Shown here one piece after another: positions 1 to 11,200 of a stretch of 64,000 nucleotides of DNA. The DNA lies in contig NC_082422.1 in the NCBI RefSeq assembly GCF_004011695.2, positions 806,001-870,000 on the forward strand, read 5' to 3'. A model generated the notes under the pieces. The model saw only the letters and a program-made list of their open reading frames with translations. It was not told where the DNA came from and ran no database searches. The position numbers were made by a program, and so were the translations under genes. The stretch comes from Ascochyta rabiei (Eukaryota; Ascomycota; Dothideomycetes; Pleosporales; Didymellaceae). Numbering within the stretch: the first letter of the stretch is position 1; each line of letters opens with the position of its first letter.

Positions 1-17
1 AACTGACCTAAAGGCAG

Positions 18-3000
18 ACTTCGTGTGCCTGGCAGCTCCCATGAGCTTCCCGATCCCTTTGTCATAACTAACCTCAGGTCTGCAGAGCGAATCAAAGCGT
101 TAAAACAGGCGCAACAAACACACCAGGTTGGCCAACCAGCTGCTCCTGCGAAGCTCGCTGTAATACAAGTCTCCACTCCGCCTGTCACTCTGCAGAGATC
201 CATGGATACGTCAGTTCCATCAAACCCATCTCGATTGGATGTGTCGATACAACCACAGCACGTCGAAAGGGTGCAAAATTTACCCACATCTACATCAAAT
301 GTCAGGTCTACCTCAAGGAATGGAATAGAACTCGTGGAGCAAATCGTCGATTCCAGTCAGCACAGCACGCAAGTAAACCCTCTGAGATCCCAGGCCCCGC
401 TTGAAGCTACAGCTCTTGCAGCTTCTAATCGCTCCTTTGACTTTGCATCACCACTAATGCCCAGGGGCCACTTTGGACTTGCGGATCCAGATGCTGTTGT
501 GCACATGACAGAGAGTGAGTGGGAATCAGACTCCGAAATTGAAGAAGAAGAATATTATTCGACCACCAACAGTCAATCATCCTCTCAGGCCAGGACTCTC
601 GAATCGAATTTACCGTTGGCACGAAACTCGCCACCTTTGTTCACTCAGCCTTCACCGTTACAGCCAACGCAAATATCGCCTCCACCACGGCCCGAGTCTG
701 ATCAACGTGCGTCTGAAATATCATCTCGTTCCTCGTCTACATGCAACGATCCAGATGAGGTAGAGATGACTATGGATCAAGCTATCACGGCGTCCATGTC
801 TGGTACTACTGCGACTCATCATGTTTTCGCGCAGGAAGTTGATCCGGTTCGATCCAAGATAGCAGTGAAAGCTTCCGAACCTGAGGTCCCGGTTCAGTCT
901 GCGACAACTACAAACTCTGGCTTTGCTTTCAAACTCGCTTCTCCAGTTCAGATTGAGAGCGTGATGGAGGAAATGTGCCGCATCAGCAAAACAATTCAAC
1001 AACAGGCCTCTGGTCCATCGGAATCGGTACAATCTTCTCAGACTGACGTGGAGGCAAACAATGTGGAGGATATGGTCATAAGCAACGACCCGACGATCAA
1101 AGGTAATTCGACAAAGGACTTACTTTCACTCAGTGTCTCAAACAATGTAAGTTCACTTTCCCGATTTGTCGCTAGATGCTTCCATTTGATGTGGGTGCAA
1201 GCTGAGTGAAGCATTTTCTCTTGCGAAGGTCTACACTTCGCCAGACGCAGACAATGTCTGCTTGTGTTCATGTTGAATGAAAGCTCTCTTTGATGACAGC
1301 AAACACAGTGTTGATACTTAGTACAGACCGTTGGCCTTGGAGAAACCCACATCGAAAGCTCAGTCATCAACATGGAAAATCTTGTATGGACGACATATCG
1401 CAAGCGGCATTGCGACGCAAGTGGCGTTCCAGTAGTGCCTATGGACTTTCAGTCTTTCAGCAAAGAGCTGAATGCTGCACATCCTCGATCGGAGAAAGAG
1501 CTGAATGCTGCACTGAAGAAGTAAGCACTGAGAATAACTATTCAGCGTATATCAATCTGATGTGCTTTAGATTTGACATGGACTCTTGTGTGGAGATTTT
1601 GAAACAGCAGTCGAGAAGCGAAAATGGCTACATGCGAAACCGGTCTGGTGCACGCAACCACCTGCAGACCCTGAGAACTGACCTCAATATTGATGCAGCG
1701 AAAGAAGCCGTGTTGACGTAAGCCAGCCGTTGCAAACGCATCTTACTAGTGCTTACAAGCTACTAGGGTACAAAGACGAGACAGAGTTGTTGCGATAGCT
1801 CGCATGGCGCAAGCAGTCGCTCCCAAGCAGTCGCCTAAAAGTTCGACGCAGCCTGGTGTGACTGCTACTGCTCATTCGACTGCTCCAATAACAATTGTAC
1901 GATCAACGAATAACACCAAATCGGCAACATCGTCGTCTGCGACAAGACCCTCTAGCTCGTTAGCTTCAACTACTGTTCCAGAACTCTCCGACACGAACAC
2001 GCTCCAGCCATACGATGTTACTGAGTCCCATAATGATACGCTTGCTAAAAAGCTGAAGCAGCTCCAGATATCTAGTGATGACATGCTAGCTCAAACCGAG
2101 GCAGGGGATGAAGCTGCTATTCAGAGAAGAGGCCCTGATCTTCTGCTATATGGGAAGCTACTTACCGACCGGAACAAGCACGCAACTACATCGCCATCTT
2201 CAAGTGCCATAGAGCGGAGCATACGTCAAGCACCTCTACTCGCGGCACATGTCGTTGCTGAACACTACAAAGACTTTGTACCTCAGTATGGCTTGCTCGG
2301 GAGTCTCGAAGATGGGGAAGATGATCTTCTAAACTCTCAGCTGTTTTTGAACACAAATGTTCCATTCTCGGCGTTTGTTTGCGGTGTTCAGGGCAGTGGA
2401 AAAAGCCATACGACATCTTGTGTTCTCGAGAATGCCGTTCTGAAATCACCAAACCTCGGCCATCTTGAAAGTCCTGCTTCCACATTAGTCTTCAGTTACG
2501 GTGAATGGAGCGGAACAGGAGCGGGTTTCAACATCAGCGAAGCTACATTTCTTGGAGCCGCTTGTCCAGGTTATCCAGGTCAACACGTCAAACGGGTGAC
2601 TGTGCTGTACTCACCGTCCAATCCAGCCATCAAGCAGCTTTACAAACGTTTGCCGAACGTGACTCTAGTCCCCTTCAAACTCAAAGCCCGGACGCTTGAT
2701 ATTTCGGCTCTGCGCACTTTGATGGCAGTGGACGAGAAGTCAACAACGCCTCTGTACATGGCTCGTGTGGAGACGATCCTGCGTGGGATTGCATCAGAGA
2801 GCAAAGACGGCTGCTTTGACTATGCAGAATTCAAAAACCAACTTGCACAAGAGTCTTTTGATCCCACGCAGACAAACATGCTGGAGATGCGACTGGGTTT
2901 GCTTGAGTCATTCTTGGATCTGACTGGAGAATGTCCAGAACCTGAGTACAGACCTGGCGAACTAACAATTATCGACCTTTCTGATGCTTTCGTCACTCCT

Positions 3001-3539
3001 AGTACAGCATGCATACTATTCAAGCTTGGTTTGGAGCGCTTTCTGCAGTCTCCCGCGCCAGCAAAGATGCTAGTCTTAGATGAAGCTCACAAGGTAACAT
3101 TGCCCCCCATATCCAGAACACTCCGGCTAAATCTCTACAGTACATGCTTGACACTCCTGGCTCCAAGGTGCTCACCAACTATCTCACCGCAGTGATTCGT
3201 CTGCAACGGCATCAAGGTGCCCGTATTGTCGTATCGACACAAGAGCCAACTATCGCAACAGAATTGATCGCCCTTTGTTCGGTGATAATCATGCATCGCT
3301 TCACGAGCCCCGCCTGGTACGCTGCACTCCGACGACACATCAACGCGGTAGATGACGACAAGGCTATCATGCAGCAGATCGAGAGTTTAGAGACGGGCGA
3401 GGCACTCGTGTATTCGCCGAACGCGGTGCTTGGGAAGAAAGAAGATGGAAGCCTCACCAAGTCTACTGGCCGCTTGATGAAGGTTAACATCCGAAACAGG
3501 ATCACGCTGGATGGGGGAGCATCCATCATGGCTGTGTAG
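18..3539 (+). CDS. P-loop ATPase (HerA/FtsK-like) with long disordered N-terminal region; 5' end outside window
   Basis: Proposed exons are 18-1146, 1327-1520, 1571-1717, 1767-3093 and 3141-3539, with all phases agreeing; the visible product is about 1,064 residues. The first exon starts right after a CTGAC...CAG acceptor (ending at 17), so the true start lies upstream. Exon 1 encodes a Ser/Thr/Pro/Gln-rich, probably disordered region. The C-terminal half is an ATPase domain: Walker A GVQGSGKSHT (about 2383-2412), Walker B MLVLDEAHK just before the last intron, and a RIVVSTQEPT sensor-like strand after it. This order resembles HerA/FtsK-type ATPases, which is inference. The 49-bp intron 1718-1766 joins the upstream exons in frame with the ATPase; without it the ATPase would begin at ATG 1804 (562 aa) and the upstream part would be a separate gene. 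I do not recognise the N-terminal region, and substrate and location are unknown. Confidence 0.6.
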
Positions 3540-4494
3540 GATATAGCTTTGTTTACTAGCTTACATAACGCATCACTTCGCAGGACAGGTTGGATACAAG
3601 TATGGATTTCCTATATATTAGCGAGCACCACCAGAGTTCTGATGGACCTTGTGCCAATACAGCGCTTTGCTTCCCAAACGCACTGTCTTGATCTGATACC
3701 GTTTGCTGTCACTTACCTGGCTCTGGTGAACAAATATGGCAACAACAGGTATATATAACTGCCAATAGTGTTACATTTGAGTGCCGTAGAACAATTTGCA
3801 ACATTCTGTTGCATTCACACAAAATTCAAAAGTCCAACTCCCAAGAGCCATGGCCTGGAACCCCAAGTATCTGGGCGAAGTAGGAGCCAACGAAGTCGAA
3901 ACAAATACGACACAACTCAAGACCCGCCTTCAACAACTTCCTCAGATGAATGACCAAATTCCACATCGTTCACCGAGGCACTACTACCCAATTCCATTCT
4001 AACAATGCTCCTAGCATACTCCGACGCTGTGGTAATAGGCCGTGATCTCCTCGAAATCAGGCAAGCTCCGACCTCAAAATCCAACCCATCTTTCACTTTA
4101 TCTCCGCTCAATAAATGAGGTTTTACGACTGTATGTTCAATTAGGCCTGACTGCCCTTTCGACGCTCTCTTCTAACACATTTTCCCTCGCTGCAACCCGA
4201 ATGCCATCGAATTGACAAGCAGACACATAGCCGCAGTAACCACAGGATGCAGGGACATCAATTTCAGCAGCCGACATATCCTTCACTAAAACACTTGAGA
4301 CAAGCACTGGTACACATCGGAGGGTGCAGAGGAGTATCCGTTGTTTCAAGCACTGGTTGGGTATTGTGTCACTGCAGTTGCGTATTGCTACTGAGCTACA
4401 TCTAGATGCTGACATTGATACCAGCACCGCTACTGACACATCCACAATCTCTCTCCCAAACACCGCCAACATTACGCCAAATCCCATAGCAGCC
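3540..4494. other. Gene-poor stretch between the ATPase gene and the orphan ORF
   Basis: No convincing gene. There is a possible short exon: an intron-like CTAAC...CTAG acceptor near 4001-4013 is followed by an open frame to a TGA at 4116-4118. An ATG at 3850 with a good context opens a frame of only about 50 codons. These could be remnants or unlinked exons of a small gene, and I cannot join them with confidence. Confidence 0.3.
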
Positions 4495-5202
4495 ATGCAC
4501 CACAACATCGAGAACCCGCACACCCTCGCCATCATCCACAATATCGCGCAGTCTTACATCACAGGTCCCTGTTCCTATAACATTCAAGACAAGGAGTGTC
4601 TTTGCTACAATACCTACCTCGCTTGGCCGGAGCTGACGTTCGCGGTGCACACCGAGGAGGCCGCGGTGCTGCTGGGTACGGCGAATGGAAGGGGCGTGGC
4701 CTGGATGTTGGCACAGGCCGGGGAGCGGGATCGGCTGAGAACTGTGATCAGGGTGACTGTGTGGTGTGAGCAGGACTGGGCACCGTTGCCGAGTCTGCTG
4801 TTTTGGGTCGAGGAGGTCGGTGTGGAAGGGCAGGCTGATGCAGGAGGAGGAAGTGTGGGAGTAGGGGAAACTATCGGTTTTCCAACGGTTACAGCGAAGG
4901 TCATTAGTTGGTCACCGACGATGGCAAAGGCTGAGGGCTTCGTGGTTATGCTTGATTTTTTTATGACTATCTACTATAACATGAACAAATACAGAATGCA
5001 GTTCCGATCAACTATACTCGTGCCAAAGCAACTGTCTACTCATTGCGCCTCTGATCGCCTCTGCTGGGCCAGTCCTGGCCATAAAGTTGAAAACCCAACG
5101 CTTGCAAAAATCCCCACATGTTTTCTGTTGCAGAGTTCCAAACTCCAACCTCCCAAAATACAGTCCCTTACAAGTACGCCATCCACAGTGGATCCGTCAT
5201 AG
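4495..5202 (+). CDS. Unrecognised ORF, hypothetical protein (235 aa)
   Basis: This frame opens at ATG 4495 and runs 236 codons with no intron; the frame is open upstream to about 4324 but without another ATG. I do not recognise the family. The middle block, about residues 35-100, looks protein-like: WPELTFAVHTEEAA, then LGTANGRGVAWMLAQ and RVTVWCEQDW. The third-position G/C is high in 4620-4860, as in coding DNA. The last 70 residues look random, so the real gene may end earlier or contain an intron. Its 3' end overlaps the TRA1 stop codon on the opposite strand by about 35 bp. It could be a lineage-restricted gene or a chance ORF. Confidence 0.4.
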   Translation: MHHNIENPHTLAIIHNIAQSYITGPCSYNIQDKECLCYNTYLAWPELTFAVHTEEAAVLLGTANGRGVAWMLAQAGERDRLRTVIRVTVWCEQDWAPLPSLLFWVEEVGVEGQADAGGGSVGVGETIGFPTVTAKVISWSPTMAKAEGFVVMLDFFMTIYYNMNKYRMQFRSTILVPKQLSTHCASDRLCWASPGHKVENPTLAKIPTCFLLQSSKLQPPKIQSLTSTPSTVDPS

Positions 5203-8200
5203 CCAGCTTCTGTGGGTGCACTGCAACACTCACAAGATCCACCATTGTCTGGTTCGCTGGCAGATTCGCACCGGACGGTAGACTCCCAATGCTGCTCGCT
5301 CTCTTGACCACCAGGTCACTGTTTTGCTGTACACTTTCTCTCAACACATCCGGTGTCAGGCTGCTGCTCTTGTGCTGGCTAGTGAACCAATGGTTCATCT
5401 CGTCTCTCATGAAGATACTGAGTTGCATCTCCAGCTCGCCCTCAGGTTCAATGAGACACCTAGCAACTGTCATTACCGCTGGCGCGAATATACCCTCCAA
5501 GTTGAGAGGACCCAGCATGGTCTGTAGATTGGGCGTAAGACGGAAGGGGACAGGCTCCGAGTTATGTAGAATTGGCTTTCCGACAGCCATGCTGGGGATG
5601 AGTTCAGAACCCCAGACGCGGCCTGATTGACGCGAGATAAGGAGCTTGTGTGGGAAACGCGTGTTCATGTGCATGACGTAAGTCATGAAAGTCAGCGCGG
5701 CGAGGTGGTAGGAGAAAGTGCGCCGGAAGAGCCAGAAGTCTGAGAAGGTGGGGAAAGTAGCGCGGAAGTAGTCTTGTACGACGGTTGGAGGGACGTATTT
5801 TTCTTGCACGGCGGAGAATGTCTCAAGGCGGATGCTGTTCGCGTGGTCCAAGTTCTTCTGGTTACGTGCGTTAGATTTTGTATCTGGCAGATCACAAGAG
5901 CTATGTGAACTTACAGGCTGGAGCGCTCTTAGTTTGTCAATGCTGAATAGAACCGGCTCATCTTTGTTGATGCCGTTCTTTCTGCAGTAGTCCTCGTAGA
6001 TGCCTTGCAAGTTCATAACCGACGGATCGTCCTGGATCAGACGGACACTAGGCGTAATGGGCACCATGAGCGGCAGATGGAACAGGAGGTTCCTCCTACG
6101 ACTCTCTTTGCGCTTTGACAAGATACCGTTGAAGATACGGAACAGTTGGATAATACGTTCCTCACGCCTTGAGCTTCTCGCAGTGGGGAATTGAATAGCA
6201 AACGGATGTGTGCTGCCATCGTGGCCACGGATCTTAATCCTGCGATGACACACGCCAACGCCGCGTACCAGCTCAACATCAGAGAGGAAGCGCTCGATAC
6301 GCACAAAGTCGGAATTTTTGTCACGGTGCAACAAGTATTGTCCAGGCACCTCGACATCGTCGAACTTCAGGAATCTGAACTCGCTCAGCTGGTGAGTATA
6401 CTGTTCGAGTGGAACAACGACCCTCCTGCGATCGAGACGCTCTTCAAATCGGTTTCTCCAGGTGCGTAACTTCTGGATGTACTCGAACATGGTGGGTTTG
6501 TCTTTGATAAAGTCTGTTTCGAACGACTTCCTGATATGCGCTGGGAGCACAGATTCGGCGAACCGTGTTATGTTCCCCTCAGTGGATGATGGAAGTTTGG
6601 TATCTCGCGCATAGAGCGTAGGCTGACGGCCTACGTATGACAATCCGTCATTCAACAACGCAACGATCAGTCTGTAGGCATCCTCATCAGGAGGACACTT
6701 GAAGTTCTTGTGGATCTGATCGAGCATCGTCTCCATGGACAAGGCAAGTAGCGGGAATGCTGTTTTGAGAATAGCACTGATCTCCTCAACATGATCCCAT
6801 GGTTTCTTCGGTGTGGGCGGTGTGACTTCGACAGTCGGCGCGCCATTGACGGCAGGACTGCCTTGGGCATTGCCTTCGACCTTGACAGTGCCGCCCGGTG
6901 TACTTGTCGAAACGACAGGCTTTGCATCGCCGTTGGTACCAGCAGCCTGGTTGCCACTCGAGCTAGGACGGGCATCGGGTGAGCTTTGCTTCGGTGCCGG
7001 AGAAGACTGGTTTCCTTGTTGTTGTGCTTTTGCTGCACGCGCAGCCTTGTCCTTTGCCTCCTTCTGCTCATGATTCTTCTTGAGCACTACCATGTCCTCT
7101 CGTGTTGTCCTGAGGTGGCAATAAAGTGCTTGAGGGTACGTCTTCGCAAGTTTACCCAGAATTGACCTAGCGATAGGCGCTTCTTGTCGTGAGAGACTGT
7201 TCAGCAACTGCGGAATGTAAGTAATCCAGTACCATGCTGGGGTATCGCCCTTGAACTCTTCAAACTTCTCCGCCAATTTTCGCTCTGGGTTATCCAAGCT
7301 GAGTAACCACAATACCCGGCCTAGCAACTTCCTACTCTTCGCATTCTTGAACTGACTAGCAGCCTCGAGGTAACAACTGAGCGCCGCTTCAGCGCGTTCC
7401 AGATTTTGTGGCTCCTCCTTGAAAAGCATATCGTTATATCGTCCCCACTCTGCCCACGCTTTTGGTAGCTTGATGTCGAAGTACAACGCAGTGCCGAACG
7501 CTTCGCCAGCCTCACTCTTATTGCCGAGCTTGGCGAGGAACATGCCCTTGAGAGTGTAGAACTCTGCCTTCTGCTGGGGACCAAAGTAGTTAAGGTTAGT
7601 GTTGTTGATAACATCCAAGCCACTGTTCAAATCTGCCCGAATTTGGTAATGACACTTGGCCTGTTCACGCAACTTGAGGAATGCTTCCTGAATTTCGATG
7701 TTAGGAAGTGTGTAGATGCGGCCCAACTGGTTGATGCAGACTTCGGGCAGGTTGTGTTTCCGTGCTACATGCGCGAAGCGGTTGATGATCCAGGCGGTCT
7801 CGTGGTAACCCCTGTACGCAAAGCTGTTACCACTAGCGTTATTTTGATTCGGAGGCAGCAGATTTAGGTATACTCCGTTGATGAGCTGGAAGACGTGCTG
7901 ACGCCAGGTAACAAGATCTTGCCAAGCGTTAATGTCATCCCAAAAGTTGGGCAGACGGTCACGCCAGGTGCTAAGAAGCAGCTTGAGCTCTTGAGACTTC
8001 ATATCAAGATTGGCTTGTGTGGTCTGTGCAAGACTCTGGCATATAACACTTGCATCGTGCAATTCGACAAGTTGCTGGAAGTGCTGCAAAAGCGGAATGT
8101 GCGCCTGCGTGATGCGCCGAGGAAGTTGATGCCACTTGCGAATAGACAGCTGGATCGACTCGTCGCATAGCCTGTGGAACTCTGGTGGCGACTCTTGCTT

Positions 8201-11200
8201 TGCGTGCAGCTTGAGCAGTGACATGAATGTCTGGAAGAAGACGCGTCGAGGAGTTGGGGCATCACTGACCGCCTTGATAGTGGTATCGAGCTGCTCGCGG
8301 GTCTCTGCATTTTGCCAAGCTTCGAAGCTCCTCCATGTGGACTCTAGGTAGAGGTCGTTAAAGTTCTCATGTTTGGCGAAGTCGCTGAGAATTTCCCACT
8401 GTTGCAACTTCTGCGCGCAAATCACCCAGTGGTCCTCCCATAGCATGTACTCTCCCGTAGAGAAAGGCAGTACTGAGGTCCGAGCTTTAATCTGGGCAGC
8501 TTCGTACATTTGCTGGGCCTTGTCCCAGATACCGCACTGCTCGTACGAGAGCGCAGCGTTGCTCTCCAAAAACTGACATCGCCTGCGCCAAGTACCGTAA
8601 AACAAGTCATCCTCTTGTAAACCGCTGTAGATTTCCAGGAGAGCATCTAGGTTGCTCTCCCTCAGCTTCTCAACGTCGACAACAGGTGAGATGGCCGACT
8701 CTTCCATGTACACAGCCGCAGTGTACCAGGCGTTGTACGTCTGAGCCAAGTATTTCATGATATGAGGTGGGAACTTCACTCTCGGCTTCGCATGTACGAT
8801 AGCGTCGAGCATGGTAGCAACACAATTCGGTCGCTTATCAAGCTGTCTGTTGTGGAAGTCTTTAGTGAGCAATGCGGCCATGCCCTTCTCGAGATCACTC
8901 TGATCATCCTTTGTCAATGCAGTCCAAGCCAATGGGAAGAATGCAACCCAGATGTCGTGTGCAAGATCATTGTCTGTATGCTGTAGATGTCCGAGCGGCT
9001 CGAAGATGTCCTTAATCTTGACGTCTCCAAGCTGGCTAGCAAATCGACGATGGCTGCTGATCAGGCTCTCAAGGTCGTCATCGACCATGACATCCGCAAT
9101 CCTGGAGTCTTTGCTGTAAGTAGCGAACAAGGTAGTTGGATGCGTGAGTTTGAAGTCCTCTTCGTGCAGTTCAGCAGGGCTGTTCATCTCGATCGAACCG
9201 AACATGAGGTGGATGACTTGGCTCAGCCAGTATGAGTCTGAAAGCGTGTCCCAGTTCTGCGACGCAAGCACATAGCTCAAACGGCTAGCAGCGGTACGAC
9301 TCAGGCTCTTGTCGAAAATGGCCATATACCGATTGCGCATCTCGACATCTTGCGCGCGGGTTCCAATAAGGAAAGCGTGCTCCATCCTGACGGTAAGCTC
9401 GCTCCGTGTAATTTTAGGATCCTCGTAGATTCGAATGACGAGATCAAGGAATCGGGTAAGGAGCGAAGTGTCTTGTCGGTGTTCGAAAAGCAGCATTTTA
9501 CTAAGCACGGCCGTCTTCTCCTTGAGTGTTGGAACCGGCTCTGTAGAGTGGAAAATCCAATCTTCAACGAGGTCCAGGACTTTCATGCAGACCGAGTTGA
9601 CCTGCGATCGCTCGACTAGAGATGCAAGTACACTGAGGTAAGGTCTCCTGTTCTCGCCGAGTTCGTTCATGCGCGCTGCAAGAATATCAACGGCTTTGAG
9701 AACTAGATCTGTCTGTACTTCGATCTCACGCGGGTCCGTCGGTGGATTGGCGCCTTCGGAGCGCATGCCTGGGGGTGCTGCCTGCCCCGGAGTACCACTG
9801 TGGCCAGCAAGGTGATCCTTGGCCATCTTGCCCTGGAAAGCCTTCATGACTTGTGGAATATGCTGATCGATCTCCTCAGGGCGCTTCTGGCAGAGAGTCC
9901 AGAGAACGTTAATGGCGCAAATGTAGGATCCGTTGGACAGCGCTTCTGTTGCAACAGTTCCGAGGAAACTGACGAACTCAGTTGATGTTGACTCTTCTGT
10001 ATTGCCCTCGTCATCCGTGACAGGCTCTGGCATGACTTCTAGAATGCGTTTTAATGTTGGTTGTAGCTTCGTTGAGCAGTCTTCGTTCTCATCGACCGCG
10101 TGCAGGCTGGCCTGTACATCAGCATTTTCAGAACGAATCGGTTTCTCTAGGATCTTCTGGAACAACGGGATACGCTGCAGCACCCAGTCGTCAGGCTTGA
10201 CATTGACGATTACCTTGACAATCTGAAGCGTGTTGATCATCCTAGTGTGAAAGACTTCCGGCTTATCATCTTGCTTCATCTCAGCAAGGAGAATCTCTTC
10301 GATCTTTTTCGAAAGCATAACATCTAGATCCAGGTCATTCCAGAGACGAGGCGCAAGCAGATCATGCAATAGCTGCACGGCCTTGCGGCAGATCTCGGTA
10401 GGCTGTGGCGTAATGGGTATCGCCAGGGTCAAGTCCTTTGGCTTTGGAGAGGCGACGGGAAAGCGCTCTGGCAGATACGCGATGAATTGGATGAGGTACT
10501 TGATAAGCATCATGCGAGTGGAAGCTTGAGCGACAAACTCCTTGGGCAGGGAAGTGGAAGCAATAATTGTTCCATCTGCTTTCCTCTTGGATGCAGTCGG
10601 TGACGAAGATGGCCGCTCTGCTCCTGCGCCAGACTCATTCGCTGTGCGCTCCTCCCAAGTCCTGATCAAGCTAATCAGATTCAGCGCCAATTTCTTAGCG
10701 TCAGTTGACGGGTTGGGAGGCTGCGCGATCTTGGACAGAGCAGTAATTATGATTGGCGAGAGATGTTCGCGGCCTTCGTAGAAAAGGTCTGGATGTCGCA
10801 CAACAAAATTGAAGATGCTCATGAGCTGCTGCAAATTTGAACTCTCTTCAGAAAGAATCTTGCGTGGGTGTTGAATCCAGAGCGGCATCCTTTCGCCACC
10901 ACCCATGCGCTTGCGCAGCACTGGAGCCATGAGTTCGAGGGCCTGCATGACCAAACTGCGGCCTTCGTTCTGATGCGCCTTGAGCAGCGACTGGTATGTG
11001 TGCGCGGCAATCTTCTTAGGCGTCTCGTATACAGCGATGAAGAACGCCACTAGCACGTACGCGGCGTACTTGTTGATGATATCCTCGAGCTTGATGTAGT
11101 TCCAACCGAACTTGATAACATCCTTTCTGTACTCTTCAATCATCCCGGAGTAGTACTTGAGCAGTAGCGTTGTCAGCTGAAGAAGTTCCATCCTGGAGTG

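Noticed and set aside
1804..3539. Possible relation of the ATPase to the phage zonula-occludens-toxin (Zot) domain
   Set aside because: Only the P-loop fold is shared; nothing indicates toxin function. It is better described as a general HerA/FtsK-like ATPase.
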